From contig DBRJ01000024.1 in the NCBI GenBank assembly GCA_002305915.1, forward strand, positions 1-27,427: DNA of 27,427 bases, read 5' to 3'. Positions 1 through 6,910 of this stretch are shown here, one piece after another. The stretch comes from Pelotomaculum sp. UBA1371. Its GTDB lineage: Bacteria; Bacillota; Desulfotomaculia; Desulfotomaculales; Pelotomaculaceae. Under the pieces are notes generated by a model. That model saw only the letters and a list, made by a program, of their open reading frames with translations. It was not told where the DNA came from and searched no databases. Made by a program: the position numbers and the translations under genes. Each line of letters opens with the position of its first letter. Position 1 is the stretch's first letter.

Positions 1-46
1 TATAAACCCGGACCGGGTATTCCAGTTTTTTTTCGTATATCCACAT
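1..46 (-). CDS. cotJC: CotJC spore coat protein, N-terminal fragment (partial)
   Basis: The minus strand opens with ATG at 46 and runs off the left edge of the window, giving 15 residues beginning MWIYEKKLEYPVRV, which is the characteristic start of CotJC. CotJC is a manganese-catalase-like protein of the spore coat. It follows cotJB by 14 bases, with a purine-rich AAGGGA ahead of the ATG, and is the third gene of a cotJA-cotJB-cotJC operon. The call rests on a short stretch plus strong operon context. Confidence 0.8.
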   Translation of the reverse strand, partial: MWIYEKKLEYPVRVY

Positions 47-60
47 AACTAAATCCCTTC

Positions 61-318
61 CTATTTGTATTCAATTTCCCACGGCCAGGGGTCCTCAATC
101 CAGGGCCAGGGGCACTGAGCGGGCGCATTACCAAAGACCGTCAACGGCCCGTACATCTCCTCATAACGTTTGACGGCCGCAAAGAGTTTTTCGCGTATGG
201 CATAAAAGTCCCGGAGTGCGGCCCGGTCCCCGGGGTGCGTGTCCAGGAATAAGTTTAGCTCAATCGCGAAGAATTCCAGGGCCTGGATTTCCTTCAGCAT
301 GGATAGTCTTTTGTCCAT
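61..318 (-). CDS. cotJB: CotJB spore coat protein
   Basis: This 85-residue protein matches the CotJB family in length and layout: an N-terminal helical part with ALEFFAIELNLFLDTHP, then YEEMYGPLTVFG and a Trp/Pro-rich end (CPWPWIEDPWPWEIEY). CotJ proteins are assembled into the spore coat during the mother-cell programme; a precise molecular role for CotJB is not established. GAGGTGA precedes the ATG at 318 at normal spacing. It lies 30 bp after cotJA and 14 bp before cotJC, so the three are almost surely cotranscribed. Confidence 0.9.
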   Translation of the reverse strand: MDKRLSMLKEIQALEFFAIELNLFLDTHPGDRAALRDFYAIREKLFAAVKRYEEMYGPLTVFGNAPAQCPWPWIEDPWPWEIEYK

Positions 319-348
319 TATTTCACCTCATTTTTTTAAACCATTCAT

Positions 349-612
349 TCATAACGGGTATGGACTATAAAGGTCCGGAAAAGCTGTTCCCTTTTCCAGC
401 GCTTCAGCCGGGCTGAAAACCGGCCCGTATTTTTGCCAGACCACATAGGCCCGGGCGAGACGGTAAACCGGGCCAAATCCTGCTGTTTGGTAGTCCGGTG
501 CTGCTTGTAACTCAGCGGTAGCTATTTCAATACCTGTCTGCTCTTTTTGAGAGATATCCTGACCGCCGCCTGGCTTTAACGGCCTGGTCTGATAAGGTTC
601 TTTTTGAGACAT
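349..612 (-). CDS. cotJA: CotJA-family spore coat associated protein
   Basis: First gene of the cotJ operon. The C-terminal half (residues about 42-87) carries the CotJA pattern: LARAYVVWQKYGPVFSPAEALEKGTAFPDLYSPY. The N-terminal 40 residues are Gln/Lys/Gly-rich and look disordered. The frame is open to an ATG at 663, but AAGGAGG sits seven bases before the ATG at 612, so that start is chosen (87 residues). Its product is expected in the spore coat, required in Bacillus for CotJC assembly. Confidence is high from family pattern and the following cotJB and cotJC. Confidence 0.85.
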   Translation of the reverse strand: MSQKEPYQTRPLKPGGGQDISQKEQTGIEIATAELQAAPDYQTAGFGPVYRLARAYVVWQKYGPVFSPAEALEKGTAFPDLYSPYPL

Positions 613-1083
613 AATAGGGCCTCCTTTGCCATCTGACAACATGTTTTGCTTCTTTATTTTCAAACTATGGCCAATAGGGGAACAATGTTACTTTATTTGG
701 CAAAAAAGTAAAGGAAAAGCAATTATAATTTATCCGTAACGGCTAAGCAAGCTAACGCCCGGCAGCAGCTTTATCCCGCAAGTGTTACTGTGACCATCAA
801 CAGTCCCGCAAAATCAATAAGTCGTTATTTGACTGATAAAATCAACATTTTTTGGAATTGAAAGGCTCTATTATAATTTGATCTGCATATAAATAAATTA
901 ATGAATAATATGAGACTTATTGTTAGGCTTTCAGCGGGGTTCTTGGGCAGGCGGATTTAACTCAGTAATGGTAAGGGCTGATATCCGCTGTTTCGACAAT
1001 TACTGCACACGGTGACCTTCCCATGGTGCAGCTTTAAGGCCAAGAGTGTGAAAAATTGGCGGAAATGCTGAGGTGGCCTGGAT
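613..1083. other. Intergenic region between divergent cotJA and aminotransferase genes
   Basis: About 470 bp of AT-rich DNA between divergent genes. A TATAAT at 872-877 could serve the plus-strand aminotransferase gene, but the -35 (TTTTTG, 17 bp upstream) is poor, so I list it only as possible. Short stretches at 1010-1083 read like coding sequence (for example CEKLAEMLRWPGFEGKK after a stop) in a frame other than the next gene, but I recognise no family. I found no RNA gene here. Confidence 0.4.
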
Positions 1084-2226
1084 TTGAGGGAAAGAAGAAT
1101 ATACCTGGCAAGTCCCCATATGAGTAAACAGGGATTTGAAAAGCAATATATAGATGAAGCTTTTAAAACAAACTGGATTTCCCCTCTGGGACCCAATGTG
1201 GACTTATTTGAAAAAGAACTTGCGGATTACGTAGGAGTTAGCCATGCGGCAGCTTTATCGTCGGGGACTGCCGCCATCCATTTAGCTTTGAAATCACTGG
1301 GGATTAGGGAAGGTGATCTTGTATTCTGTTCTTCCCTCACCTTTGCAGGTAGTGTCAATCCTGTTCTTTATGAGAAGGCGATTCCGGTATTTATTGACAG
1401 CGACAGCTCAAGCTGGAATATGTCCAGGGAGGCTTTAAGGAAAGCCTATCAAGTTTATCCGGCTCCCCGGGCTTTAATTGTTGTTAATCTATACGGGCAG
1501 TCCGCCGATTATGATCTTATCAGAGAGATAGCCGGAGAGCACGGTACTCCGATAATCGAAGATGCTGCTGAAAGCCTTGGCGCGACATATAAAGGAGTAC
1601 AAACAGGAGCCCTGGGCGATATCGGAATATTCTCTTTTAATGGAAACAAGATTATAACCACTTCAGGCGGGGGGATGCTTGTTTGTAATGATGAGGAGAT
1701 AGTAAAAAAAGCAAGGTTTTGGGCTACCCAGGCCCGTGAAGCCGTACCGTGGTACCAGCATAATGAAGTCGGCTACAATTACCGGATGTCCAATATTTGC
1801 GCCGGCATCGGGAGAGGTCAGCTGAAGGTTCTGGAAGAGAGAATTGCTAAAAAGAAATTTATCTACGAACTGTATCAGGAGTCCTTTGCTGATATCCCTG
1901 AAATCAGGATGATGCCGGTTTGTGATTACGGTTCACCGAACTACTGGCTTTCCTGTATTATCCTGGATAGGTCCTGCTGTCTTAAGCCCTTTGATCTTAT
2001 CAGCGCGCTGGCCAAAGAGAATATCGAAAGCAGGCCTGTTTGGAAGCCTATGCACCTGCAGCCGGTGTATGCAGATAAGCCGTTCTTCAGCAGCGTTGAA
2101 GGAGGCATAAGTGCAGCGGAAGATATTTTTAACAGGGGTGTCTGCCTGCCCAGCGACACTAAAATGACCACAGGGGATATTGAACTGGTGGCCGGCATAA
2201 TTCGTCAATTATTTGGAAAGCAATAA
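1084..2226 (+). CDS. DegT/DnrJ/EryC1/StrS family PLP-dependent sugar aminotransferase
   Basis: A 380-residue fold-type I aminotransferase of the DegT/DnrJ/EryC1/StrS family, which transfers an amino group from glutamate to a nucleotide-linked keto sugar. Visible landmarks are SSGTAAIHLAL (59-69), the IIEDAAESLGA motif with the cofactor Asp160, and FSFNGNKIITTSGGG with Lys189 as the PLP Schiff-base lysine. The overall sequence resembles EpsN/PglE-type enzymes that make 4-amino-dideoxy sugars. The start is TTG at 1084 after GAGGTGG; the next ATG (1120) has no ribosome site. Sugar transferase or acetyltransferase partners are absent, so the product sugar is unknown. Lying among spore genes, it might supply a spore-coat or surface glycan (inference). 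Confidence 0.85.
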   Translation: MRERRIYLASPHMSKQGFEKQYIDEAFKTNWISPLGPNVDLFEKELADYVGVSHAAALSSGTAAIHLALKSLGIREGDLVFCSSLTFAGSVNPVLYEKAIPVFIDSDSSSWNMSREALRKAYQVYPAPRALIVVNLYGQSADYDLIREIAGEHGTPIIEDAAESLGATYKGVQTGALGDIGIFSFNGNKIITTSGGGMLVCNDEEIVKKARFWATQAREAVPWYQHNEVGYNYRMSNICAGIGRGQLKVLEERIAKKKFIYELYQESFADIPEIRMMPVCDYGSPNYWLSCIILDRSCCLKPFDLISALAKENIESRPVWKPMHLQPVYADKPFFSSVEGGISAAEDIFNRGVCLPSDTKMTTGDIELVAGIIRQLFGKQ

Positions 2227-2253
2227 CAGGTACGGGTTTACATTTAAAGCATC

Positions 2254-2303
2254 AATAAATAAAGCATCGAGGTTTTTAAAGAAACCTCGATGCTTTATTT
2301 ATT
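2254..2303. terminator. Perfect 22-bp hairpin, likely bidirectional terminator
   Basis: Arms 2254-2275 and 2282-2303 are exactly complementary (22 of 22) around a 6-nt loop. The outer ends are A/T-rich, so a U-run follows the stem in both directions. It lies between the ends of two convergent genes, the aminotransferase (+) and spoIIR (-), and should stop both transcripts. Confidence 0.9.
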
Positions 2304-2342
2304 TATACCTGTATTTATACCTTGTTATTTTACAGTATGCGC

Positions 2343-3242
2343 TTATCCCTTCAAGCTCCGGAAGAACTCCAGGATCCTGCAGGAAAACACCACCCGGACA
2401 CCCGTATTCTCTATCGTTTCCGGAATCGCCTGTCCGGAAAGAAGACATTCCTCCTCTTCGGAGAGCGGGACAGGGCAGGGGGCGGCGGGGTCAAAGACGG
2501 CGCCCCGGTTGCCGCCGAAGCCGAAGCTGGAAACGAAACCGGTGTCGTCAAAGGGGCCGGATCCGTTCAAGGTGCCGGAACCGGAGCCGGAGGAGGAGCC
2601 GGGGCCTTTCCAGGTGTTAAAGCCGGAACCCGGGTTGAAGCCGTTGCCTCTGTCGCTGCCGGTTTTTCCGCCTTCCAGTACGGCGCCCGGCTCAGGCGTG
2701 ATGGGCACCTGCCCGCCGTTAGAGTACGGGTTCACAGCAGCCGCGTTTCTTGTTAAATCCACAAAACAGAGGGGCGGGAAGAGGACGCACCACCAGTTCG
2801 TCCCTCCGCCTTCGCCGATTACCACCCTTACGGCCTCATATTCTCCGGCCGGGAGGATAAATGGTCCGTAATGTTTGGTGGGGAATGGAAAACAAGCCAG
2901 CTCAACGCGTACCGGGTATTCTCTTCCGGCAGTCCGGACTTCACGGTCAGCGGTTTCCTGAATCAGGTCCAGGTTGTTCCGGGCAATGTCTCTCGCTGAA
3001 GCGATGTCATCAATTGCAAGAAACCCGGGAGCTACGTCCTGGACGATTGCGTCCCTTACTTTTCGCTTCAGATCCTGATCGAACAGGCTGTCGCTGTTTG
3101 CCACCACATGCAGGCGGATAAACTCCCCGGAGCCGGAGACTTCGGTTTTTGTATCCTGTTCCTGGCGCAGATAAAAGGCAGAAAGCAAAACAACAAGAAA
3201 GACAATTATTGTTAAAAGTATTTTTTTATTAGTCCCAGTCAA
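2343..3242 (-). CDS. spoIIR: Stage II sporulation protein R (SpoIIR) with Gly/Ser-rich insertion
   Basis: SpoIIR is made in the forespore, exported, and triggers SpoIIGA to process pro-sigma-E in the mother cell. The protein (299 residues from TTG) has an N-terminal membrane/signal segment (KKILLTIIVFLVVLLSAFYL, about residues 6-25) and the family core FIRLHVVANSDS, LKRKVRDAI, KHYGPFILPAGEYEAVRVVIGEG and NWWCVLFPPLCFVDLT. The usual C-terminal strand (VRVVFSCRILEFF) is present but separated from the core by a low-complexity Gly/Ser/Asn/Pro stretch at about residues 173-249, making the protein longer than typical. The TTG at 3242 is preferred because GGGGGAGAG stands just upstream; an ATG at 3320 has no ribosome site and would bury the signal segment. 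Confidence 0.9.
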   Translation of the reverse strand: MTGTNKKILLTIIVFLVVLLSAFYLRQEQDTKTEVSGSGEFIRLHVVANSDSLFDQDLKRKVRDAIVQDVAPGFLAIDDIASARDIARNNLDLIQETADREVRTAGREYPVRVELACFPFPTKHYGPFILPAGEYEAVRVVIGEGGGTNWWCVLFPPLCFVDLTRNAAAVNPYSNGGQVPITPEPGAVLEGGKTGSDRGNGFNPGSGFNTWKGPGSSSGSGSGTLNGSGPFDDTGFVSSFGFGGNRGAVFDPAAPCPVPLSEEEECLLSGQAIPETIENTGVRVVFSCRILEFFRSLKG

Positions 3243-3421
3243 GTGCTCTCCCCCGATTCTAGAATAATTTCCATGATTATCAGTAAACCGTTCCAATTTT
3301 AACGGAGCAAACCGTTTCAAACCATGGTTATCAGAAAGGACAAATCCTTAAACTCCCCAGGGAGCAAAACCCAGTCCCCTTAAATTCCAAACTTACATAA
3401 GCTCGATTCCCCTCACCAACT

Positions 3422-3448
3422 CCCCAGCCCCCCAGCCCCAATTCCCCC
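3422..3448 (-). other. G-quadruplex motif on the minus strand
   Basis: On the minus strand four G-runs of 5, 4, 6 and 4 are separated by loops of 4, 2 and 2 nt, matching the canonical G-quadruplex pattern with four possible tetrads. It is about 180 bp upstream of the spoIIR start, on the strand that would be RNA-like for spoIIR if transcription begins upstream of it. Confidence 0.75.
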
Positions 3449-3455
3449 GGCTGGA

Positions 3456-3488
3456 CTAAAGCTGAAAGCTCATAGTTTTTCAGCTTAG
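3456..3488. other. Near-palindromic hairpin next to the G-rich block
   Basis: CTAAAGCTGAAA (3456-3467) and TTTCAGCTTAG (3478-3488) are complementary over 11 pairs with one bulged A and a 10-nt loop. No U-run follows on either strand, so a protein-binding site or RNA structure is as likely as a terminator. Confidence 0.45.
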
Positions 3489-3734
3489 GTTTTCAACTAA
3501 TTATAGTATGCCCATAATCCAGACACACAAACTCCAGACCGCTGCGGTGCGATTCTTGTTTGGAGGGGGTTAGCAAATGTATATAATTACCAGGTCTGTT
3601 ACCCTGCAAAACCATATCGTGCAATCGTATCCATAAATATAGAAAGGCATAGAAAGGGCGGCGCAGAAAGGGGGAAGATTTTTAGCGGGCCGCCGAAACT
3701 GACTAACCTGCAATTTTACGGGGAGGTGCTTTAA

Positions 3735-5135
3735 ATGAAAAGGAAAGGTTTGTTAACCTTTGCTTTAGCGGTGGTCCTGGTTCTGTCACTGGCAGTTTCA
3801 GCCTATGCCGGCCCCGGTAAAGGAAAGGGAAAAACAAAGTTCAAACCTGATAACAGCAAATTTAAGATTATCCAGTTGCAGGATGTAAAGTCTCACTGGG
3901 CAGAGCAGCCGATTCTGTGGATGTGCGGACAGGGCATCCTGATGGGTTATCCCGACCTGACCTTCAGGCCGAATACCCCAGTCACCAAGTTTGAAGCCGT
4001 CATGATGATTTCCAAGGCGTCCGGTTTTGACGGATCTGTCAAGTTCAATCAGGGGCGCTCATGGAGCAGGGATGTTCCTTCCTGGATGGAGGAATGTCTT
4101 GATTATGCAGTTGATGAGGGGATTTTAACGGAAGACGAGGCCGCTGATTTGAAAGGATGGACGCCTGCAAAGCGTTACGAGGTAGCGGTTTGGGCGGCCA
4201 GGGCAATGGGTGTGGATACGGATGATAATTATTACTTCCAGGATTTAAATGACATACCCTTTTACGCCAGGACCTACGTGGGCGGGATGTATAAGCACCG
4301 GTTCATGGTTGGTTATCCCGGCAATGTATTTCAGCCCAACAAACCGGTAACACGGGCGGAACTGTCGGTTGTCCTGTACCGGATCCTCCTGTCGCAATCC
4401 CAGGATGATTCTGATCAAGACAGCGATGACGGAGATTATGATGAAGACGTGGATGACCTTGAATTAGTTAGCTTGAAGCCCGCCGACGGCAGCGATGACG
4501 TGGCCCCGTCAACCAGCAGGCTGGTTGTCAGGTTCAACCTGGAAGTCAGGGCTGTGGAGGATAACGAAAACGTCAGGGACGGCATCAGGGTAAGGAATGT
4601 AACTGATGATTATAACGTAGGGATTGACAGAGTTTCCTTCAGCGGCAAAGAGTTAAGGATTGATCTTGATGAACCGCTGGAAAGTAATACGACCTACAGG
4701 GTTACTATAGACAACGATATCATCGAGGACAGGGAATACGGGCAATACTTTGAAGGTATTGACGCTGGAGACTGGGAATTCAGTACGGATTACGAAGAAC
4801 TTGAAATCCTGGAGTTAACGCCCGAAAACGGGGCATCAAATGTTAACGGCCCCAGGACGGAGGTCCTGAAAGCCTGGTTTAACGGGGACATCCAGGTTGT
4901 GGACGGGAAGGACCTGCTCAGGTCTGTAAGAGTATATAATAGAACAGACAGGGAAATTGTTGAAATCAAAAAGGTCGAACTGGATCAAGACAAGCTCCTG
5001 ATCACCCTGAAGGAGCCTTTATTGAGGAACATTGCTTATGAAGTGACCATCAGGGCAAATTGTTTTGAGGCTGAAGACACAGGCGATAAATTCGAGGGCC
5101 TCGACGGCAGTGAGTGGAGATTCACAACCCGCTGA
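3735..5135 (+). CDS. Secreted SLH-domain protein with two Ig-like (Big_5-type) domains
   Basis: A 466-residue exported surface protein. Residues 1-25 form a signal peptide ending AYA. Three S-layer homology modules follow, at about 49-93 (DVKSHWAEQPILWM, GYPDLTFRPNTPVTKFEA), 110-158 (degenerate middle module) and 168-217 (GYPGNVFQPNKPVTRAEL); SLH modules bind pyruvylated secondary cell-wall polymer. A very acidic linker (222-241, mostly Asp/Ser) leads to two tandem Ig-like domains, 243-352 and 357-466, each ending in a W-x-F-(S/T)-T strand and each with the Big_5/SbsA-type pattern of LxPxxGxxxV near the start. GGGAGGTG precedes the ATG. It is monocistronic in appearance. The ligand or role of the Ig domains is unknown. 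Confidence 0.88.
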   Translation: MKRKGLLTFALAVVLVLSLAVSAYAGPGKGKGKTKFKPDNSKFKIIQLQDVKSHWAEQPILWMCGQGILMGYPDLTFRPNTPVTKFEAVMMISKASGFDGSVKFNQGRSWSRDVPSWMEECLDYAVDEGILTEDEAADLKGWTPAKRYEVAVWAARAMGVDTDDNYYFQDLNDIPFYARTYVGGMYKHRFMVGYPGNVFQPNKPVTRAELSVVLYRILLSQSQDDSDQDSDDGDYDEDVDDLELVSLKPADGSDDVAPSTSRLVVRFNLEVRAVEDNENVRDGIRVRNVTDDYNVGIDRVSFSGKELRIDLDEPLESNTTYRVTIDNDIIEDREYGQYFEGIDAGDWEFSTDYEELEILELTPENGASNVNGPRTEVLKAWFNGDIQVVDGKDLLRSVRVYNRTDREIVEIKKVELDQDKLLITLKEPLLRNIAYEVTIRANCFEAEDTGDKFEGLDGSEWRFTTR

Positions 5136-5652
5136 TTGTTTAATCAGTGTAATAACAAAAAAGAAGTTTCTGCCGGCTAGTTAAAAATAAATATTAGATA
5201 GGAGCATTTGGGGCTGCAAAATGTGGTCTTGCGGCAGACAGGAACCTGCCCCTGAAATCCTAAAAAACTGCATACTTGACACCCTTTTATCCCTCCTTTT
5301 GGTGACAGGGGGTCGGTTTTCCCGGTACTTGTAAACTGGTGCCGGGAGAACCGTCCCCCTGTCGCCCTTTTGTCGCCTTCGCCTTGTGGACCAGGAACCG
5401 CCCCCTGGTCCGAATGTGCCGGGAGAACCGCCCCCCTGTCACGGTTGCCGGTATCAGGAGAACCGTCTCCCTGTCATCTGTCACTGTCACCTTCATCCCT
5501 GCATCTTTGACCTTGTCACCAGTTACTTTGTTTCCCGGCCGTTATTTTTATAAAAATTATTTAACAAAGGAGGGATTTTTTTATTGATGTAGAAAGTATG
5601 TAATTACTTTGTACATATTTTGTGGACAGAGGCATAGATCAGAGGCCGGGGC
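5136..5652. other. Intergenic region with REP-like repeat cluster
   Basis: More than 500 bp without a convincing gene. A short CTGATT/AATCAG stem overlaps the SLH gene stop. From 5237 to about 5475 it is dominated by GACAGG-type repeats described separately. The final 110 bp (5540-5652) are AT-rich and should contain the promoter of the following HTH-divIC pair, but no clean -35/-10 was seen. Confidence 0.6.
5301..5475. repeat. REP-like palindromic repeat cluster (five related units)
   Basis: A 22-25 bp unit of the form CCGGGAGAACCGTCCCCCTG occurs at 5342-5363, 5419-5440 and, ending less perfectly, 5455-5475. An inverted copy at 5301-5325 pairs with the first over 25 bp with three mismatches around a 16-nt loop. 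A variant at 5388-5411 is itself a hairpin (GGACCAGG / CCTGGTCC). A related word, GACAGGAACCTGCCCC, is at 5238-5253. The mix of orientations, irregular spacing and self-complementarity suits REP elements of the sort mobilised by RAYT (IS200-like) transposases; no transposase is present here. Confidence 0.75.
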
Positions 5653-5898
5653 GTGGGGATTTTGAAAATTGAGATAAGGGGTGCAGAGAAGCTCAGTTTT
5701 AGAGAACGCCAGGTTGTAACCATGAAGGAAATGGGTTACTCCACCGGACAAATTGCCCGGCAGCTGGGACTTGTTGCCAGTACTGTGTCAACCCTGTACA
5801 GCCGCGCCAGGACCAAAGGTTATGAAGTGGTAATTATCATTCCGGGGCAAAACCTGGGCATCTTTGGAGCACCGGAGGAAGAGGAGGAAGTAACGTGA
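5653..5898 (+). CDS. Small sigma-70 region 4-like HTH protein
   Basis: An 81-residue protein whose residues about 14-58 (LSFRERQVVTMKEMGYSTGQIARQLGLVASTVSTLYSRARTKGYE) fit the helix-turn-helix of sigma-70 region 4 or LuxR-type regulators. No other domain is visible; the tail is Glu-rich. Its stop overlaps the GTG start of divIC by four bases (GTGA), so the two are translationally coupled. The GTG at 5653 has a weak ribosome site; TTG at 5662 is an alternative that would remove three residues. In Bacillus this position is held by yabP/yabQ, which are not seen here. The target is unknown, but coupling to divIC suggests a cell-division or sporulation role (inference). Confidence 0.75.
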   Translation: MGILKIEIRGAEKLSFRERQVVTMKEMGYSTGQIARQLGLVASTVSTLYSRARTKGYEVVIIIPGQNLGIFGAPEEEEEVT

Positions 5899-6317
5899 GC
5901 CAGCCGCTGAGGAAAGAACATGATCTATATTACTTGCCTTTACCGGAAGAAAAAGTATCCGGAAAGCGCACGGAACCGCAGAGGTCTTTCAAGTTCTCCA
6001 AAAGCAGGCTTCCCGGCCTGGTGGCGTTGCTCATATTGAGTTATCTTGCCATATCACTGGGCAGCCAGTTCAGCAAGTTATCGATTATGCAGCAGGATGT
6101 CCAGAGAATTCAACAGGAAATTGAGCAAATGAAGGAAAAGAACGATGCCCTGCGCAGCGAACTGCTGTTGGTGCAGAGTGACGCCTACCTGGAGAGAACT
6201 GCCCGGGAAAAACTGGGACTGGTTAAGCGGGGCGAAACAAGGGTGGTGGCAGTGCCCGAAGGGACCGAACTAAAGGGAATTATGCCTCCCTCAATGGAAA
6301 ATTTCGTTGCTGACTAA
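5895..6317 (+). CDS. divIC: DivIC/FtsB-family septum formation initiator
   Basis: A 140-residue bitopic membrane protein with the FtsB/DivIC layout: a charged cytoplasmic N-terminus (1-37), one membrane segment (about 38-57), an extracellular coiled coil (59-95, rich in Gln/Glu/Lys heptads) and the family block AYLERTAREKLGLVKRGE (97-114). DivIC joins FtsL and DivIB in the division complex and helps activate septal wall synthesis. GAGGAGGAAG precedes the GTG start. It sits directly before the S1-domain gene, as in Bacillus divIC-yabR. The N-terminal extension is somewhat long for the family. Confidence 0.87.
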   Translation: MSQPLRKEHDLYYLPLPEEKVSGKRTEPQRSFKFSKSRLPGLVALLILSYLAISLGSQFSKLSIMQQDVQRIQQEIEQMKEKNDALRSELLLVQSDAYLERTAREKLGLVKRGETRVVAVPEGTELKGIMPPSMENFVAD

Positions 6318-6343
6318 TTTATCGGCCCCCGGTCAGATGTTTC

Positions 6344-6373
6344 TTGACACTCTCCTTTCCTGTCGCATATAAT
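6344..6373 (+). promoter_or_regulatory. Sigma-A promoter of the S1-domain gene
   Basis: TTGACA at 6344-6349 and TATAAT at 6368-6373, both perfect consensus, are separated by 18 bp. The start codon of the S1 gene is 46 bp downstream, so this gene can be transcribed apart from divIC. Confidence 0.85.
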
Positions 6374-6418
6374 TACACTAGGTTTTTCCGCAGATTTGGG
6401 GGAGGAATAATTTCAGTT

Positions 6419-6802
6419 ATGCCGATTGAGCTGGGGAGCGTCCAGGAGGGCGTTGTCACCGGAATTACTAATTTCGGTGCTTTTATTGAATTGCCCGGCG
6501 GAGTGACCGGATTGGTGCATATATCAGAAATAGCTGAAGTTTACGTCAAAGATGTTCGTGATTTTTTAAAAATCGGCGACAAGGTAAATGTTAAGGTTAT
6601 TTCGATAGATCCCAAAGGGAAGGTAGGCTTGTCCATTAAACAGGCCAATCCGTCTGCACGTTCAAAGCCGAAGAAATTCCAGGTATCTTTTGAAGACAAG
6701 CTGGCCAGGTTTATGAAAGAAAGTGAGGAGCGCCAGCAGGTTCTGAAGAGGAGTACTGAATCCAAACGGGGTGGCCGAGGCTCGGGTAGAAGAATTGAAT
6801 AA
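6419..6802 (+). CDS. yabR: S1 RNA-binding domain protein (YabR-like general stress protein family)
   Basis: A 127-residue protein with one S1 domain at residues about 3-72 (GSVQEGVVTGITNFGAFIEL, GLVHISEIAEVYV, GDKVNVKVISIDPKGKVGLSIKQA) followed by a basic, probably disordered tail ending in Arg/Gly/Ser repeats. S1 domains bind RNA; YabR-type proteins associate with ribosomes or RNA, but their exact job is not settled. The ATG at 6419 follows GGGGGAGG at good spacing; the longer frame to 6344 is rejected because it starts inside the promoter -35 box. Position between divIC and the ppx-spoIIE genes matches the Bacillus order divIC-yabR-spoIIE. Confidence 0.88.
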   Translation: MPIELGSVQEGVVTGITNFGAFIELPGGVTGLVHISEIAEVYVKDVRDFLKIGDKVNVKVISIDPKGKVGLSIKQANPSARSKPKKFQVSFEDKLARFMKESEERQQVLKRSTESKRGGRGSGRRIE

Positions 6803-6816
6803 CAGGATTAGGATTG

Positions 6817-6838
6817 TTCATCTCTTGCAGGAGATGAA
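6817..6838 (+). other. Hairpin after the S1-domain gene
   Basis: TTCATCTC (6817-6824) and GAGATGAA (6831-6838) form a perfect 8-bp stem with a 6-nt loop, 15 bp after the stop codon. No U-run follows directly; it may act with the terminator 11 bp further on or protect the 3' end. Confidence 0.5.
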
Positions 6839-6848
6839 GACCAGGAAG

Positions 6849-6883
6849 CAATTCTCACAAAGGGAATTGTTTTTATTTTTATT
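6849..6883 (+). terminator. Candidate Rho-independent terminator before ppx/gppA
   Basis: CAATTC (6849-6854) pairs with GAATTG (6864-6869), followed by a T-rich tract (5 T, A, 5 T). The stem is short, so termination may be partial, allowing some read-through to the next gene. Confidence 0.6.
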
Positions 6884-6910
6884 AGCTGGTGCCAAATCGA
6901 GGTGTTAAAT

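Larger units (their letters stand above)
3243..3734. other. Divergent intergenic region between spoIIR and SLH protein gene
   Basis: Nearly 500 bp. It holds near-duplicate 13-mers at 3271 and 3322 (CCATGRTTATCAG) and paired AAACCGTTYCAA words at 3285 and 3309 just upstream of spoIIR, a C-rich block at 3422-3448, and a near-palindrome at 3456-3488. The last 100 bp, from about 3640, are purine-rich and contain GGCGGC/GCCGCC words that could pair in the SLH gene leader. Promoter calls were not convincing on either strand. Confidence 0.5.

Noticed and set aside
957..1196. 79-codon minus-strand frame over the start of the aminotransferase gene
   Set aside because: No ribosome site or recognised family; overlaps a well-supported gene start.
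2213..2871. Three overlapping plus-strand frames rich in Arg, Gly or Pro
   Set aside because: They are antisense to the low-complexity part of spoIIR; its GC-rich repeats open all frames.
3485..3580. Sigma-A promoter for the SLH gene (TTCAGC-17-TATAGT or TTGTTT-20-TATAAT)
   Set aside because: Both pairs have a poor -35 or an over-long spacer, so neither is supported.
5301..5475. CRISPR array
   Set aside because: Repeats are palindromic, in both orientations, imperfect and irregularly spaced; no cas genes nearby.
5287..5587. Open frames on both strands across the repeat cluster
   Set aside because: They translate REP-like repeats and have no family features.
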